Below, in pieces: positions 7,959 to 16,803 of a stretch of 64,000 nt of DNA. Where the stretch lies: positions 496,001 through 560,000 of the forward strand of contig NZ_JACBZJ010000001.1 in assembly GCF_013409305.1 (NCBI RefSeq), given 5' to 3'. The notes beneath the pieces are model-generated. The model was not told the DNA's origin and did not search any database. It saw nothing but the letters and a program-made list of their open reading frames with translations. Every line of letters starts with the position of its first letter. Position 1 is the stretch's first letter. Source of the DNA: Cellulomonas soli (GTDB lineage: Bacteria; Actinomycetota; Actinomycetes; Actinomycetales; Cellulomonadaceae). The translations under genes and the position numbers were made by a program.

Positions 7959-8990
7959 GTGACGAGCTCATCCACGCCCGACCGCCCCGCCGACGACCAC
8001 GCCGCCGACCACGCGGAGCGTGCCGCGCAGGCCGGCGCCGGGACACTCCTGGCCTCGGCCTGCGGCGACGCCCTGGGCGTGCCGTACGAGATGTCCGCCG
8101 TGCCCGCCGGCCCGGCGCTGATGATCGGCGGCGGGCTCGGCCCCTACGCACCGGGCGAGTGGAGCGACGACACGCAGATGGCCGTCTGCGTCGCCCGCGT
8201 CGCCGCCTCCGGGGCCGACCTGCGCACGCGGGATGCGCTCGACGCCGTCGCGCTCGCGTTCGAGGGATGGATCGACGCGGGCGCCACCGACGTCGGCATC
8301 CAGACCGCGCAGGTCCTGCGCCGCTCGCGGCGACTGCCCGGGCGACCGGCCGAGCGGCTGGCCGCCGCAGCCCGGGCCCTGCACGCCGAGACCGGCCGCA
8401 CGGCGGGCAACGGCGCGCTCATGCGGACCGGCCCCGTCGGCGTCGCCGCGCTCGACGACCGCGAGGCCACCGCGCAGGCCGCCCGCCTGGTCGCCGAGCT
8501 CACGCACACCGACCCGCTGGCCGGCGAGTCGTGCGTGCTGTGGTGCGAGGCCATCCGCGTCGCCGCGACCGAGCAGCGGCTGGACGCCGCCGCGGGCCTC
8601 GACCTGCTCCCGCCGGAGCGCCGGGACGACTGGGCTGCGTGGATCGCCCAGGCCACCGCACCGGGCGCGGCACCCGGCCTGCGGCCCAACGGCTTCACCG
8701 TCACGGCGCTCCAGGCCGCGTGGCACGCGATCGCGACGACCCACGACGAGCAGCGCTCCCCCACGCAGAACCTCGAGGACGGCCTGCAGGCGGCCGTGCA
8801 CCTCGGCGGGGACACCGACACCGTGGCCGCGATCGCGGGCGCGCTGCTCGGGGCTCGCTGGGGCGTCGACGCCGTGCCCGCCGTCTGGCGTGCCGCCGTG
8901 CACGGCTGGCCCGGGCTGACCGGCGAGGACCTGGTGAGCACCGGTCGCACGCTCGCGCTGACCGGGCTCGGGCACGGCCTCGGCGACTGA
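7959..8990 (+). CDS. ADP-ribosylglycohydrolase family protein
   Basis: A 343-residue member of the ADP-ribosylglycohydrolase (DraG/ARH) family, which cleaves ADP-ribose from modified proteins or small molecules using two metal ions. The metal-binding motifs are visible: GDALG near residue 35, WSDDTQM near residue 68, NGALMRTGP in the middle and GGDTDTVAAIAGALLGA near the C-terminus. The GTG start has no ribosome site, but TAGGGT lies seven bases upstream (7946-7951), so the transcript is probably leaderless. The gene follows the VOC gene by 24 bases but seems to have its own promoter. The target is not known. Confidence 0.9.
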   Translation: MTSSSTPDRPADDHAADHAERAAQAGAGTLLASACGDALGVPYEMSAVPAGPALMIGGGLGPYAPGEWSDDTQMAVCVARVAASGADLRTRDALDAVALAFEGWIDAGATDVGIQTAQVLRRSRRLPGRPAERLAAAARALHAETGRTAGNGALMRTGPVGVAALDDREATAQAARLVAELTHTDPLAGESCVLWCEAIRVAATEQRLDAAAGLDLLPPERRDDWAAWIAQATAPGAAPGLRPNGFTVTALQAAWHAIATTHDEQRSPTQNLEDGLQAAVHLGGDTDTVAAIAGALLGARWGVDAVPAVWRAAVHGWPGLTGEDLVSTGRTLALTGLGHGLGD

Positions 8991-9000
8991 GCCCGCCCGA

Positions 9001-9027
9001 GCGCCCGCCTCAGCGGGGCGCGGGCGC
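9001..9027. terminator. Hairpin between convergent genes
   Basis: GCGCCCGC (9001-9008) pairs with GCGGGCGC (9020-9027). It lies across the 3' end of the LacI gene and just after the ADP-ribosylglycohydrolase stop, and probably terminates both. Confidence 0.5.
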
Positions 9028-10029
9028 GCCGGTGCTGCCCCGGTCGACGAGCTCGGGGGCGAGGAGCAGGACCTGCGGCGGCGACCCGTCACCCGGCGCG
9101 CCGATGCGGTGCAGCAGGCGTCGGACGGCCAGCTGGCCCAACCGGTCGGGTGCGCTCTCGATCGAGGAGAACGGCAGGGAGAACGTGCGGGCGAACTCGT
9201 CGGAGTAGCGGCCCACGACCGACAGGTCCCGAGGTGCCTGCAGCCCACGTGCGTACATGACCGACGGCAGCGCGGCCGCCGCGGCCTCGTTGTGCAGCAG
9301 CAGGCCGGTCACCGCCGGGTGGGTGTCGAGCAGCGCGTGCAGGTCCTGGCCGATCTGCGGCTGACCCGAGGCTCCCGGCACCGCGTGCAGGCGCAGCCCG
9401 CGCCGGTGCGCCTCCTCCTGCGCGGCGTCGAGCAGGCGCCAGACGTAGGCGCCGCCACGGGCGACGACGTGCTCGGGCTGGGTGACGAGCGCGAGCTCAC
9501 GGTGCCCGAGGGCGGCCAGGTGCTCGACCATCATCCGGCCGGACTCGGCGAAGTCCAGGTCGAACACGTCGAGCCCGGACGGGTCGCCCGGCAGGCCGAT
9601 GAGCACCCCGGGGACGTCGGTGGCCCGCAGCACCGGGAGCCGGTCGTCGTCGTGGGCGACGTTGAGCAGTACGACGCCGTCGACCATGCGTGAGTCGGTG
9701 AGCCGCTTGAGCGCGTGGGCGCCGTCGGGCTCGGAGACGAGCAGGGTGTCGTAGCCGAGCTCGCGCGCGGTCCCGGTGACCCCGGTGATGTACTGCAGCA
9801 TCGCGGGGGCGAACTCGTCCTCGAGGAACTGGGCGAGCAGGCCGATGACCATCGTCTGCTTGGTCGCCAGCGCGCGTGCGCCGGCGTTCGGCGTGTAGCC
9901 GAGGCTGCGGGCGGCCTCCCGGACGCGTTCCTGGGTGGCGGGCGACATGGTGCGCCTGCCGGTCATCACGTAGGAGGCCGTGCTGCGGGACACCCCGGCG
10001 ACCCGCGCCACGTCGCCGATCGTCGCCAC
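9010..10029 (-). CDS. LacI-family transcriptional regulator
   Basis: A 339-residue LacI/GalR regulator. The N-terminal helix-turn-helix is TIGDVARVAGVSRSTASYVM with the hinge-side segment LGYTPNAGARALAT. The rest is a periplasmic-binding-protein-like sugar sensor (VIGLLAQFLEDEFAPAML, DGVVLLNVA, HRELALVTQ, SSIESAPDRLGQLAVRRL). The GTG start at 10029 is preceded by a G-rich site. It is divergent from the giant secreted glycosidase at 10404, and a palindrome lies at the expected start of transcription of that gene. It is therefore likely a repressor of the glycosidase, relieved by a sugar released from the substrate. The inducer is unknown. Confidence 0.92.
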   Translation of the reverse strand: MATIGDVARVAGVSRSTASYVMTGRRTMSPATQERVREAARSLGYTPNAGARALATKQTMVIGLLAQFLEDEFAPAMLQYITGVTGTARELGYDTLLVSEPDGAHALKRLTDSRMVDGVVLLNVAHDDDRLPVLRATDVPGVLIGLPGDPSGLDVFDLDFAESGRMMVEHLAALGHRELALVTQPEHVVARGGAYVWRLLDAAQEEAHRRGLRLHAVPGASGQPQIGQDLHALLDTHPAVTGLLLHNEAAAAALPSVMYARGLQAPRDLSVVGRYSDEFARTFSLPFSSIESAPDRLGQLAVRRLLHRIGAPGDGSPPQVLLLAPELVDRGSTGAPAPR

Positions 10030-10201
10030 TGGTCAGCCCCCGGTCGTCCTCGTCCGTCCGGTCACTGGCGCCGGTCCCGCCGTCACCGTAGGGGCGGGCC
10101 ACGGCCGGGGCAAGGAGCCGCGGGGCGAGGGGCTCACCGGCGCGTCGCAGCGCGCCCGTCGGTGCTGCATCGACGAGTGGCGACGAGTTCTGCCGCACGG
10201 G

Positions 10202-10255
10202 TTGACGGGCCAAACTTCACCCCCTAGCGTCGCAACCACCGGTTAGCGAACCGGT
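10202..10255 (+). promoter_or_regulatory. Promoter and LacI-type operator of the giant glycosidase
   Basis: TTGACG (10202-10207) and TAGCGT (10225-10230) are separated by exactly 17 bases. The expected start, near 10237, abuts the inverted repeat ACCGGTT-N4-AACCGGT (10238-10255). A repressor bound there would block transcription. The rest of the 374-base gap (10030-10403) holds no gene that I can see. Confidence 0.65.
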
Positions 10256-10403
10256 TCACCAACCCGTCTTCACCCGCAGACAGCACCCGGCACGACGACG
10301 TGCTCGGCGCCTGCGTCATGCCGCGACGTCGCGGCCGGACGTGCGGCGACGTCGCGTCCGAGGCACCCCGCCGGGTCCCGCCCGACGACAGGAAGCCCGC
10401 GCG

Positions 10404-13400
10404 ATGACGCCACGAACACGCAGCCCACGCCCCCTCGCCCTCCCGATGCTCGCCGTCACCGCGCTCTGCGCGGCCGGACTGACCGCCGGACCCGCACCCA
10501 CCGCGGCGGCGGCCGACGCCGACCTGCCGGCCCCGGCGGTGCACTACGACTTCGAGTCCGCCACCGCGGGCCCCGCCGTGCCGGACGTGTCCGGGCACGG
10601 GCTGGACGGCACCCTCGTCAACCCGACGACCGCGGCCGTCGTCGACGGTGCCGCGACGGGCGGCCACGCGCTCGCCCTGCCCGGCGGCGCCGCATCCTCC
10701 ACCGGCGCCTACGTGACGCTTCCGCGTGCGGTCGTCGACGGCGCCACCGACCTGACCGTCTCGACCCGCGTCCTGTGGTCCGGCGACGCCTCGCCCTGGC
10801 AGTGGGTCTACGCGCTGGGCACCGACACCAGCCGCTACCTGTTCAGCACCCCCGCCAACGGCGACGGGGTGCTGCGCTCCGCCGTGACCACCAGCTGGGC
10901 GGGCGGCGAGGCGACCGTCACCGGCTCCGCCGCACTCCCCGCCACCCGGTGGAGCACCCTGACCGTCACGCTCGACACCGCGGCCGACCGGTTGACGACC
11001 TACCTCGACGGCGCGGCCGTCTCCTCGGTGGCCACGACCGCCACCGCCGACGAGCTGCTCACCGACACCGCCACGGGCGCCGGGTTCATCGGTCGCTCGT
11101 TCTACGCCGACCCCCTGTTCCACGGTGCGGTCGACGACTTCGCGGTCTACCACGCGGCCCTCACCCCGGCCCAGGTCGCCGAGCTCGTGCCGGGCGGCGT
11201 GCCCACGCTGACCGGCGTCAGCCAGACCGACTTCGCGGTACGGACCGGCATCGGGACCGCACCCGTCCTGCCCGCGAGCGTGCGCGGGGCGTTCTCCGAC
11301 GGGTACGCGCGCGACGTCGCGGTCGCCTGGGACGCGGTCGACCCTGCCGACTACGCCGCACGCGGCACGTTCACCGTGCACGGCGACGCCGCCGGCACCG
11401 CGGTGACCGCGACCGTCACCGTCATCAAGCCCGGCGAGCTCGTCGTCGACCTGGGCACCGACACCGGGGCGTTCCACGGCGGGGCGTCGGGCACGTTGTA
11501 CGGGGTGTACGGCGAGGGCCTGCCGACCACCAACCTCATCGAGGGCATGCACGTCTCGACCGTCTCGACCAAGGCGCAGGACGGCCCCCAGCACCCCGGC
11601 GCCGACGCGCTCGAGGTCGTGAAGCCGCTCGCGGACTCCACCGACGGCGACGTGTACATCTACATGACCGACATCCACCGCGGGTTCCCCTACCAGTGGG
11701 AGGGCAGCACGCCGCAGGAGAAGCTGTCGACCTACCTGGCGAAGCTGGCCACCCAGGTCGACCAGGTGCTCCAGCTCGACGAGGAGTACCGGGACAACAT
11801 CGTCTTCGTGCCGTTCAACGAGCCCGAGGGCAACATGTTCGGCACCGGCGAGTGGAGCCTGGACGGCACGAGCTGGCTGTCCGACCCGACCGACTACCTC
11901 GCCGCGTGGGACGAGACGTACCGGATGATCAAGGCGAAGATGCCCGACGCCCGCATCGCCGGCCCCAACACGTCCGTGCTGTTCGGCCAGGTGCAGGGCT
12001 TCCTGACGCACGTGGTCGCCGAGGGCACCGTGCCGGACGTCATCACGTGGCACGAGCTGAGCAACCCCGCCACGATCCGCACCTCGGTGGCCCGCTACCG
12101 CACGTGGGAGGCGCAGGCGTTCGCCGGGACCGACCTGGCGGGCACGCAGCTGCCGATCAACATCAACGAGTACGCGTACAACTACCACACGTCCGTGCCC
12201 GGCCAGATGATCCAGTGGATCTCCGCGATCGAGGAGTCGAAGGTCGACGCCGACATCGCCTACTGGAACATCGACGGGAACCTGTCCGACTCGGCCGTGC
12301 AGGCCAACCGGGCCAACGGCCAGTGGTGGCTGTACAACGCGTACGGCTCGATGTCGGGCCACACCGTCGAGGTGGCCCCGCCCTCGCCCGGCACCAGCTA
12401 CTCGCTGCAGGGCGTGGCCACGCTCGACACCGACAAGCGGCAGTCGCGGCTGCTGCTGGGCGGTGCGTCCGGCGACTCGTGGGTGCAGTTCGACGACGTC
12501 CCCGCCGACGTCTTCGGCTCCACCGTGCACGTGCAGGTCAGCGAGATCCGCTGGACCGGGCAGATCGGCGACTCCGGCGAGCCGCAGGTCGTGGCCGACC
12601 TGCAGGTGCCGGTGACCGACGGCTCGGTCGCGCTGGACTTCGGCGGCGCGCTGCCCGCGCTCGACGCGTCGAGCGCGTACGAGGTGATCCTGAGCCCCGG
12701 GAGCAGCGCACGGGCGGGCGACGCCTCGGCGGACACCTCGGCGGACACCGTCGGCGCGGCCTGGCGCGGGGTGTACGAGGCGGAGGACGCCACCTACACC
12801 GGGTCCGGGTACTCCAAGAACGGACCCGAGGGCTCCCCGGCGGACGTCTCGAAGTTCTACACGTCGGGCGGCTACGACGTCGGAGGCCTGCGTACCGGCT
12901 CGGACGGGCGGCTCGCCTTCCAGGTGGACGTCCCCGCGGACGGCACCTACGACCTGTCGGTCTTCGCCAGCACGCTCAACACCTACCCGCTGGTGGCCGA
13001 GCAGGGACCGACCAACGTCTTCCTCACGGTCGACGGCGCCGCCGAGCAGGAGCTGTTCCTGCCGCTGGGCTACAAGTGGGTGGTCTGGGACCACACCGAC
13101 ACGACGGTCGACCTGACCGCCGGCACCCACACGCTCACGCTCGCAGCCACCAGCCTCGACGGCACCGGGACCACGAAGGGCGACACGATCCTCGACAAGA
13201 TCGAGCTCACCCCGACCCCCGCCGCGGACGCGACCGACGTGTACGAGGCCGAGCACGCCGACCTGTCCGGCGGCGCCCGCACCGACTACGGCACGCGCGA
13301 CGCCTCGGGCGGCGGCACCGTGAAGGTGACCAAGGGCGGCACGGCGACGTTCTGGGTCTACTCCCCCGACGACGCCGAGCACACCCTGGCGATCGACACC

Positions 13401-14693
13401 ACCGGCAAGGGCACCGCCACCGTGACCGTCAACGGCACCGAGCTCGCACCCCTGACCCGGTCCACCAGCGCGTCCGTCGTGCTGTCCGGCGGCATCAACA
13501 AGGTGACCGTGACCGGCACCAAGGGCACGCTCGCGGTCGACCGCCTGCGCGTCGCCGCGGGCACCGGCACGCTCGCCACGGCCACCTTCCAGGCCGAGGA
13601 CGCGCAGGTCACGGGCACGGCGACGGTCGCCGCACGCAGCCTGGCTCAGGGCGGTCAGGCCGTCACGGGCGTGGGCGGCGACCCGGGCAACACCAACGGC
13701 CTGACGTTCCAGGTCCAGGTCGCCCGCTCCGGCACGTACGCGATGACCGTGCGCTACTCCAACCCGGAGCAGTCACCGGCCACGCACTACAACCCGGACC
13801 CGCTGGCCCGGCACGCCGACCTGTCGGTCAACGGGGGTGCTGCGCAGCGCGTGCTGTTCCCGCACACGTTCCACGCGAACAGCTTCTGGGAGCTGACCGT
13901 GCCGGTGCACCTGGACGCGGGCACCAACAGCCTCGCGTTCAGCTCGGGCGAGCAGCCGTCGTTCGACGGCAGCACGCTCATCTCCGACACCTTCCCGGAC
14001 GTGCTGCTGCGCTCGGCCTGGGCGCCGGACATCGACGCGATCACCCTGACCGCGTTCTCCAGCAGCACGCCCGTCGACCGGACGGCACCGGTGCTCGCCG
14101 TCACGGCCCCCGCCCCCGGGACGAGCGTGCACGGGGCCCTGACGATCACCGGCACCGCGACCGACGACAGCTCGGACGTCGAGACCGTGACGCTCACGCT
14201 GCGCCGGTCCGGGGCGCACGGTGCCACCGGTCAGGCGCTCGCGACCGCGAGGGCCAGCGTCTCGGGAAGCGCGTGGTCCACCACGCTCGACACCGCGCAG
14301 GTCACCAACGGCACCTACGTGCTCACGGCGACGGCCGAGGACCGGGCCGGGAACGCGGCCGAACCGGTCACGGTCTCCGGCGTGCACGTGGACAACGCGG
14401 TGCGCACGCAGGTCGAGGTCACGACGACCTGCGTGCGGGGCACGGTGCGGCTGACGGTCGAGGCCCGCAACCTCGAGACCCGCACCACCCGCGTGCAGGT
14501 GTCGACGCCCTCCGGGAACGGCCTGCGCCGGTCGGTCGCTGCCGGCAGGTCCGTCACCGAGACGTTCCGCACAGGGGCGCCCTCGGTGCCGGCCGGCACC
14601 GTCACCGTGACAGCCACGGCCACGGTCCGCGGAACGGACGTCGGGCAGCGCTACGACGTGCCGTTCGCCGCGCTGACCTGCGGGACCGCCTGA
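10404..14693 (+). CDS. Giant secreted multimodular glycosidase: LamG, clan GH-A-like catalytic domain, CBM-like and Ig-like modules
   Basis: A 1,429-residue exported enzyme. After a signal peptide (cut near TAAAADA, residue 37) come a LamG/concanavalin-like domain (about 47-262), a bacterial Ig-like domain (266-341), the catalytic region (344-765), two or three CBM35/CBM6-like modules starting YEAEDATYTG, YEAEHADLSG and FQAEDAQVTG (789-938, 943-1055, 1058-1223), an Ig-like domain starting DRTAPVLAVTAPAPG (1224-1331) and a C-terminal beta-domain with two Cys. In the catalytic part, Glu473 in FVPFNEPEG and Glu589 in ININEYAYN have the spacing and context of the acid/base and nucleophile of retaining clan GH-A enzymes. 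The family could be GH39-like but is not settled. AGGAA precedes the ATG. It probably degrades plant or microbial polysaccharide outside the cell under LacI control. Confidence 0.85.
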   Translation: MTPRTRSPRPLALPMLAVTALCAAGLTAGPAPTAAAADADLPAPAVHYDFESATAGPAVPDVSGHGLDGTLVNPTTAAVVDGAATGGHALALPGGAASSTGAYVTLPRAVVDGATDLTVSTRVLWSGDASPWQWVYALGTDTSRYLFSTPANGDGVLRSAVTTSWAGGEATVTGSAALPATRWSTLTVTLDTAADRLTTYLDGAAVSSVATTATADELLTDTATGAGFIGRSFYADPLFHGAVDDFAVYHAALTPAQVAELVPGGVPTLTGVSQTDFAVRTGIGTAPVLPASVRGAFSDGYARDVAVAWDAVDPADYAARGTFTVHGDAAGTAVTATVTVIKPGELVVDLGTDTGAFHGGASGTLYGVYGEGLPTTNLIEGMHVSTVSTKAQDGPQHPGADALEVVKPLADSTDGDVYIYMTDIHRGFPYQWEGSTPQEKLSTYLAKLATQVDQVLQLDEEYRDNIVFVPFNEPEGNMFGTGEWSLDGTSWLSDPTDYLAAWDETYRMIKAKMPDARIAGPNTSVLFGQVQGFLTHVVAEGTVPDVITWHELSNPATIRTSVARYRTWEAQAFAGTDLAGTQLPININEYAYNYHTSVPGQMIQWISAIEESKVDADIAYWNIDGNLSDSAVQANRANGQWWLYNAYGSMSGHTVEVAPPSPGTSYSLQGVATLDTDKRQSRLLLGGASGDSWVQFDDVPADVFGSTVHVQVSEIRWTGQIGDSGEPQVVADLQVPVTDGSVALDFGGALPALDASSAYEVILSPGSSARAGDASADTSADTVGAAWRGVYEAEDATYTGSGYSKNGPEGSPADVSKFYTSGGYDVGGLRTGSDGRLAFQVDVPADGTYDLSVFASTLNTYPLVAEQGPTNVFLTVDGAAEQELFLPLGYKWVVWDHTDTTVDLTAGTHTLTLAATSLDGTGTTKGDTILDKIELTPTPAADATDVYEAEHADLSGGARTDYGTRDASGGGTVKVTKGGTATFWVYSPDDAEHTLAIDTTGKGTATVTVNGTELAPLTRSTSASVVLSGGINKVTVTGTKGTLAVDRLRVAAGTGTLATATFQAEDAQVTGTATVAARSLAQGGQAVTGVGGDPGNTNGLTFQVQVARSGTYAMTVRYSNPEQSPATHYNPDPLARHADLSVNGGAAQRVLFPHTFHANSFWELTVPVHLDAGTNSLAFSSGEQPSFDGSTLISDTFPDVLLRSAWAPDIDAITLTAFSSSTPVDRTAPVLAVTAPAPGTSVHGALTITGTATDDSSDVETVTLTLRRSGAHGATGQALATARASVSGSAWSTTLDTAQVTNGTYVLTATAEDRAGNAAEPVTVSGVHVDNAVRTQVEVTTTCVRGTVRLTVEARNLETRTTRVQVSTPSGNGLRRSVAAGRSVTETFRTGAPSVPAGTVTVTATATVRGTDVGQRYDVPFAALTCGTA

Positions 14694-14721
14694 CCGGTAC
14701 CCCGACGGCACCCGACCCGGC

Positions 14722-14774
14722 GCGACCCGGCCCGGTCCCTGCACCCTCCGGGGTGCGGTGGCCGGGCCGGTCGC
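14722..14774 (+). terminator. Branched terminator-like hairpin
   Basis: The outer arms GCGACCCGGCCCGG (14722-14735) and CCGGGCCGGTCGC (14762-14774) pair with one bulge. They enclose a perfect inner stem GCACCC/GGGTGC with a TCCG loop (14741-14756). It lies 28 bases after the glycosidase stop. The rest of the gap up to 14961 shows no gene. Confidence 0.6.
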
Positions 14775-14961
14775 GACGACACGCCCGTCCGTCGCGAGGT
14801 GGAGCCTCGGCCTCCTCCTGGTGTACACCAGGACGCGTACGCCGGGTACGACGTCAGGCCGATGCGCGACGCCCCCGCGGACCAGGATGATCATCACCGG
14901 TGCGAGCCGCCCCGACGTCAGGTCGTGGCGCGGGCAGAGCCGTCGTGCCGTCAGAGGAGCC

Positions 14962-15921
14962 ATGGGAACGATCCACGCGGTGAGCGCGCCGAGCACCACC
15001 GACCCGGCGCACGCCGCACCCGACCACCTCGGTGACCGCCTCGTCGACCGTGTGCGTCGCCTGCACGCCCGGCACGCCGGGCTCGCCGAGATCCTCATGC
15101 TCGCGGTCCTGTACACCGTCTACTCCACGACCCGGTCGTTCGCGGACCACACCTTCGCCGCGGCGACCGCGACGGCCGACTCCATCCTGCAGCTCGAGGG
15201 ACCGCTGCACCTGGACGTCGAGCTCACGCTGAACCGCTCGGTGATGGGGAGCGAGGGCTGGTCCGTCGCTGCGAGCTTCTGGTACGCCTCGGCGCACTTC
15301 GTGGTGACGGGCGGGATGCTCTTCCTGCTGTACCGGCGGCGGCGCACGGCCTACTCCGCGCTCCGCAACACCCTGGTGCTCGCGACGGTGATCGCCCTGG
15401 TGGTGTTCTTCCTGCTGCCGACCGCTCCCCCGCGGCTCGTCGACGGCCCGATCCAGGACATGCTCGCGGCGACCGCGGACCACGGCTGGTGGGGCGCGCA
15501 CGCCTCGGCACCCCGGGGCATGGCCGACATGACGAACGAGCTGGCGGCGTTCCCGTCGATGCACGCCGGCTGGTCCCTGTGGGTCGCGATCGCCGTCTGG
15601 GTCAGCACGCGGTCCCGCACGCTCCGGGCGGTCGGGGTCCTCTACGCGCTGACCACCGCGTTCGACGTGCTGGTCACGGGCAACCACTGGACGATCGACG
15701 TCCTGGCGGGCTGGGTCGTCGTGGGTGCGGCGGCCGCCGTGTGCCTCGGGCGCCTGTCCCGCGTGGGCACGTCCCGCCTGCCGCAGGCGTCGCAGGTCAT
15801 CCCGCAGGGTCGGGTCGACGAGCACGGCTCTGTGGACGAGCAGGGCCCTGTCGACGAGCACGGTCCTCTCGACGAGCACGGTCCCGTCGACGAGCCGCAG
15901 GAGCAGCTCGCGCGCGTGTGA
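14962..15921 (+). CDS. PAP2-superfamily membrane protein (inositolphosphotransferase/phosphatase-like)
   Basis: A 319-residue membrane protein with about six helices. The PAP2 active-site pattern is spread over FLLPTAPPRL, FPSMHAGW (catalytic His) and GNHWTIDVLAGW (second His and Asp). This matches the phosphatidylinositol- or lipid-phosphatase-like subgroup common in actinobacteria, with the active site facing outward. AGAGGAG precedes the ATG at 14962. The last 35 residues are 4.5 copies of a six-residue unit, VDEHGP-like, encoded by an 18-base tandem repeat. The gene converges with the SDR gene seven bases later. The substrate is probably a prenyl or lipid phosphate. Confidence 0.85.
   Translation: MGTIHAVSAPSTTDPAHAAPDHLGDRLVDRVRRLHARHAGLAEILMLAVLYTVYSTTRSFADHTFAAATATADSILQLEGPLHLDVELTLNRSVMGSEGWSVAASFWYASAHFVVTGGMLFLLYRRRRTAYSALRNTLVLATVIALVVFFLLPTAPPRLVDGPIQDMLAATADHGWWGAHASAPRGMADMTNELAAFPSMHAGWSLWVAIAVWVSTRSRTLRAVGVLYALTTAFDVLVTGNHWTIDVLAGWVVVGAAAAVCLGRLSRVGTSRLPQASQVIPQGRVDEHGSVDEQGPVDEHGPLDEHGPVDEPQEQLARV
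15814..15897 (+). repeat. 18-base tandem repeat at the end of the PAP2 gene
   Basis: Four full copies and one partial copy of a unit encoding VDEHG(S/P), with small variations (VDEQGP, LDEHGP). The reading frame is kept. The tract could change length by slippage without disrupting the enzyme domain. Confidence 0.8.
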
Positions 15922-15928
15922 GGCCTCC

Positions 15929-16735
15929 TCAGCCGTCGAGCAGCGCTTTCATCCGGTCGGCGACGATCCCCGCGGCACGCGTCGGCAGCAGCCGCGAGAG
16001 CCGGTCGAGCATCCGGGCGTCGCCACCGATGCGTACCCGGAACGTGCCCTTCTCGACGGCCTCGACGATCTGCCGGCCGGCCTCCGCCGGGCTGGTGAGC
16101 TTCGACGCCGCCGCCGACCTGCTCTCCATGCCGGGGATCGTGACCCCGGAGTGCTGCGCGATGTCCGTGCCCACGCCGCCGGGGAACACCACGGTCACGG
16201 CCACCTTCGTGCCCCGAAGCTCGGCGTACAGGCCCTCGGTGAACAGCTTCACCGCGGCCTTGCTCGCCCCGTAGGCCGACTGCCCGGGCACGGGCGCGAG
16301 CGCCCCCATGCTCGAGACGTTGACCAGGCTGGCGACGGGCCGGGACAGCAGGTCCGGCAGGAACGTCTTGGTCGTGGCGACGACGCCCCAGAAGTTGACC
16401 GCCATGACCTTCTCGATCTCCGCGTACTCCAGGTCGGCGACCCGTGCGAACCGCTGGATGATGCCGGCGACGTTGATCAGCCCGTCGACGTGCCCGTGCG
16501 CGGCCAGCACGTCCCCGCGCACCGCGGCGACGGCCGCTCGGTCGGTCACGTCGAGCGCGTGCGTCGTGAGCCGGTCGGCGGCGTCCGGCGCGAGCTGCAC
16601 CGTCCCTGCCAGGCCGTCCGCGCTGAGGTCGAGCGCGGCGACCCGTGCACCGCGGGCGAGCAGCGCGAGCACCACCTCCCGGCCGATCCCGTTGCCGCCT
16701 CCGGTGACGACGAGCACCGCACCCCTGATCCGCAC
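15929..16735 (-). CDS. SDR-family oxidoreductase
   Basis: A 268-residue classical SDR. The cofactor motif TGGGNGIGREV is at residues 11-21, NVAG is near residue 89, the catalytic residues are Ser in NVSSMGA and Tyr/Lys in YGASK, and the C-terminal helices resemble long-chain acyl or steroid SDRs. The GTG at 16735 is preceded by AGGAGG. It lies 68 bases downstream of the KstD-like gene on the same strand and is probably in its operon, suggesting paired oxidation steps on a lipid- or steroid-like substrate. The actual substrate is inferred only. Confidence 0.9.
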   Translation of the reverse strand: MRIRGAVLVVTGGGNGIGREVVLALLARGARVAALDLSADGLAGTVQLAPDAADRLTTHALDVTDRAAVAAVRGDVLAAHGHVDGLINVAGIIQRFARVADLEYAEIEKVMAVNFWGVVATTKTFLPDLLSRPVASLVNVSSMGALAPVPGQSAYGASKAAVKLFTEGLYAELRGTKVAVTVVFPGGVGTDIAQHSGVTIPGMESRSAAASKLTSPAEAGRQIVEAVEKGTFRVRIGGDARMLDRLSRLLPTRAAGIVADRMKALLDG

Positions 16736-16803
16736 CTTCGGCCTCCTCTGCTGCGTGCCCTGGCCCGTCCGTGTGCGGGCGGGCTGCCGTGCCGGCGCCC
16801 TGC

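Noticed and set aside
10224..13382. Long open frame on the minus strand opposite the giant glycosidase
   Set aside because: It is an antisense artefact of high GC: it lacks a ribosome site, is rich in Arg/Gly/Val/His in random order, and the plus strand has clear domains throughout.
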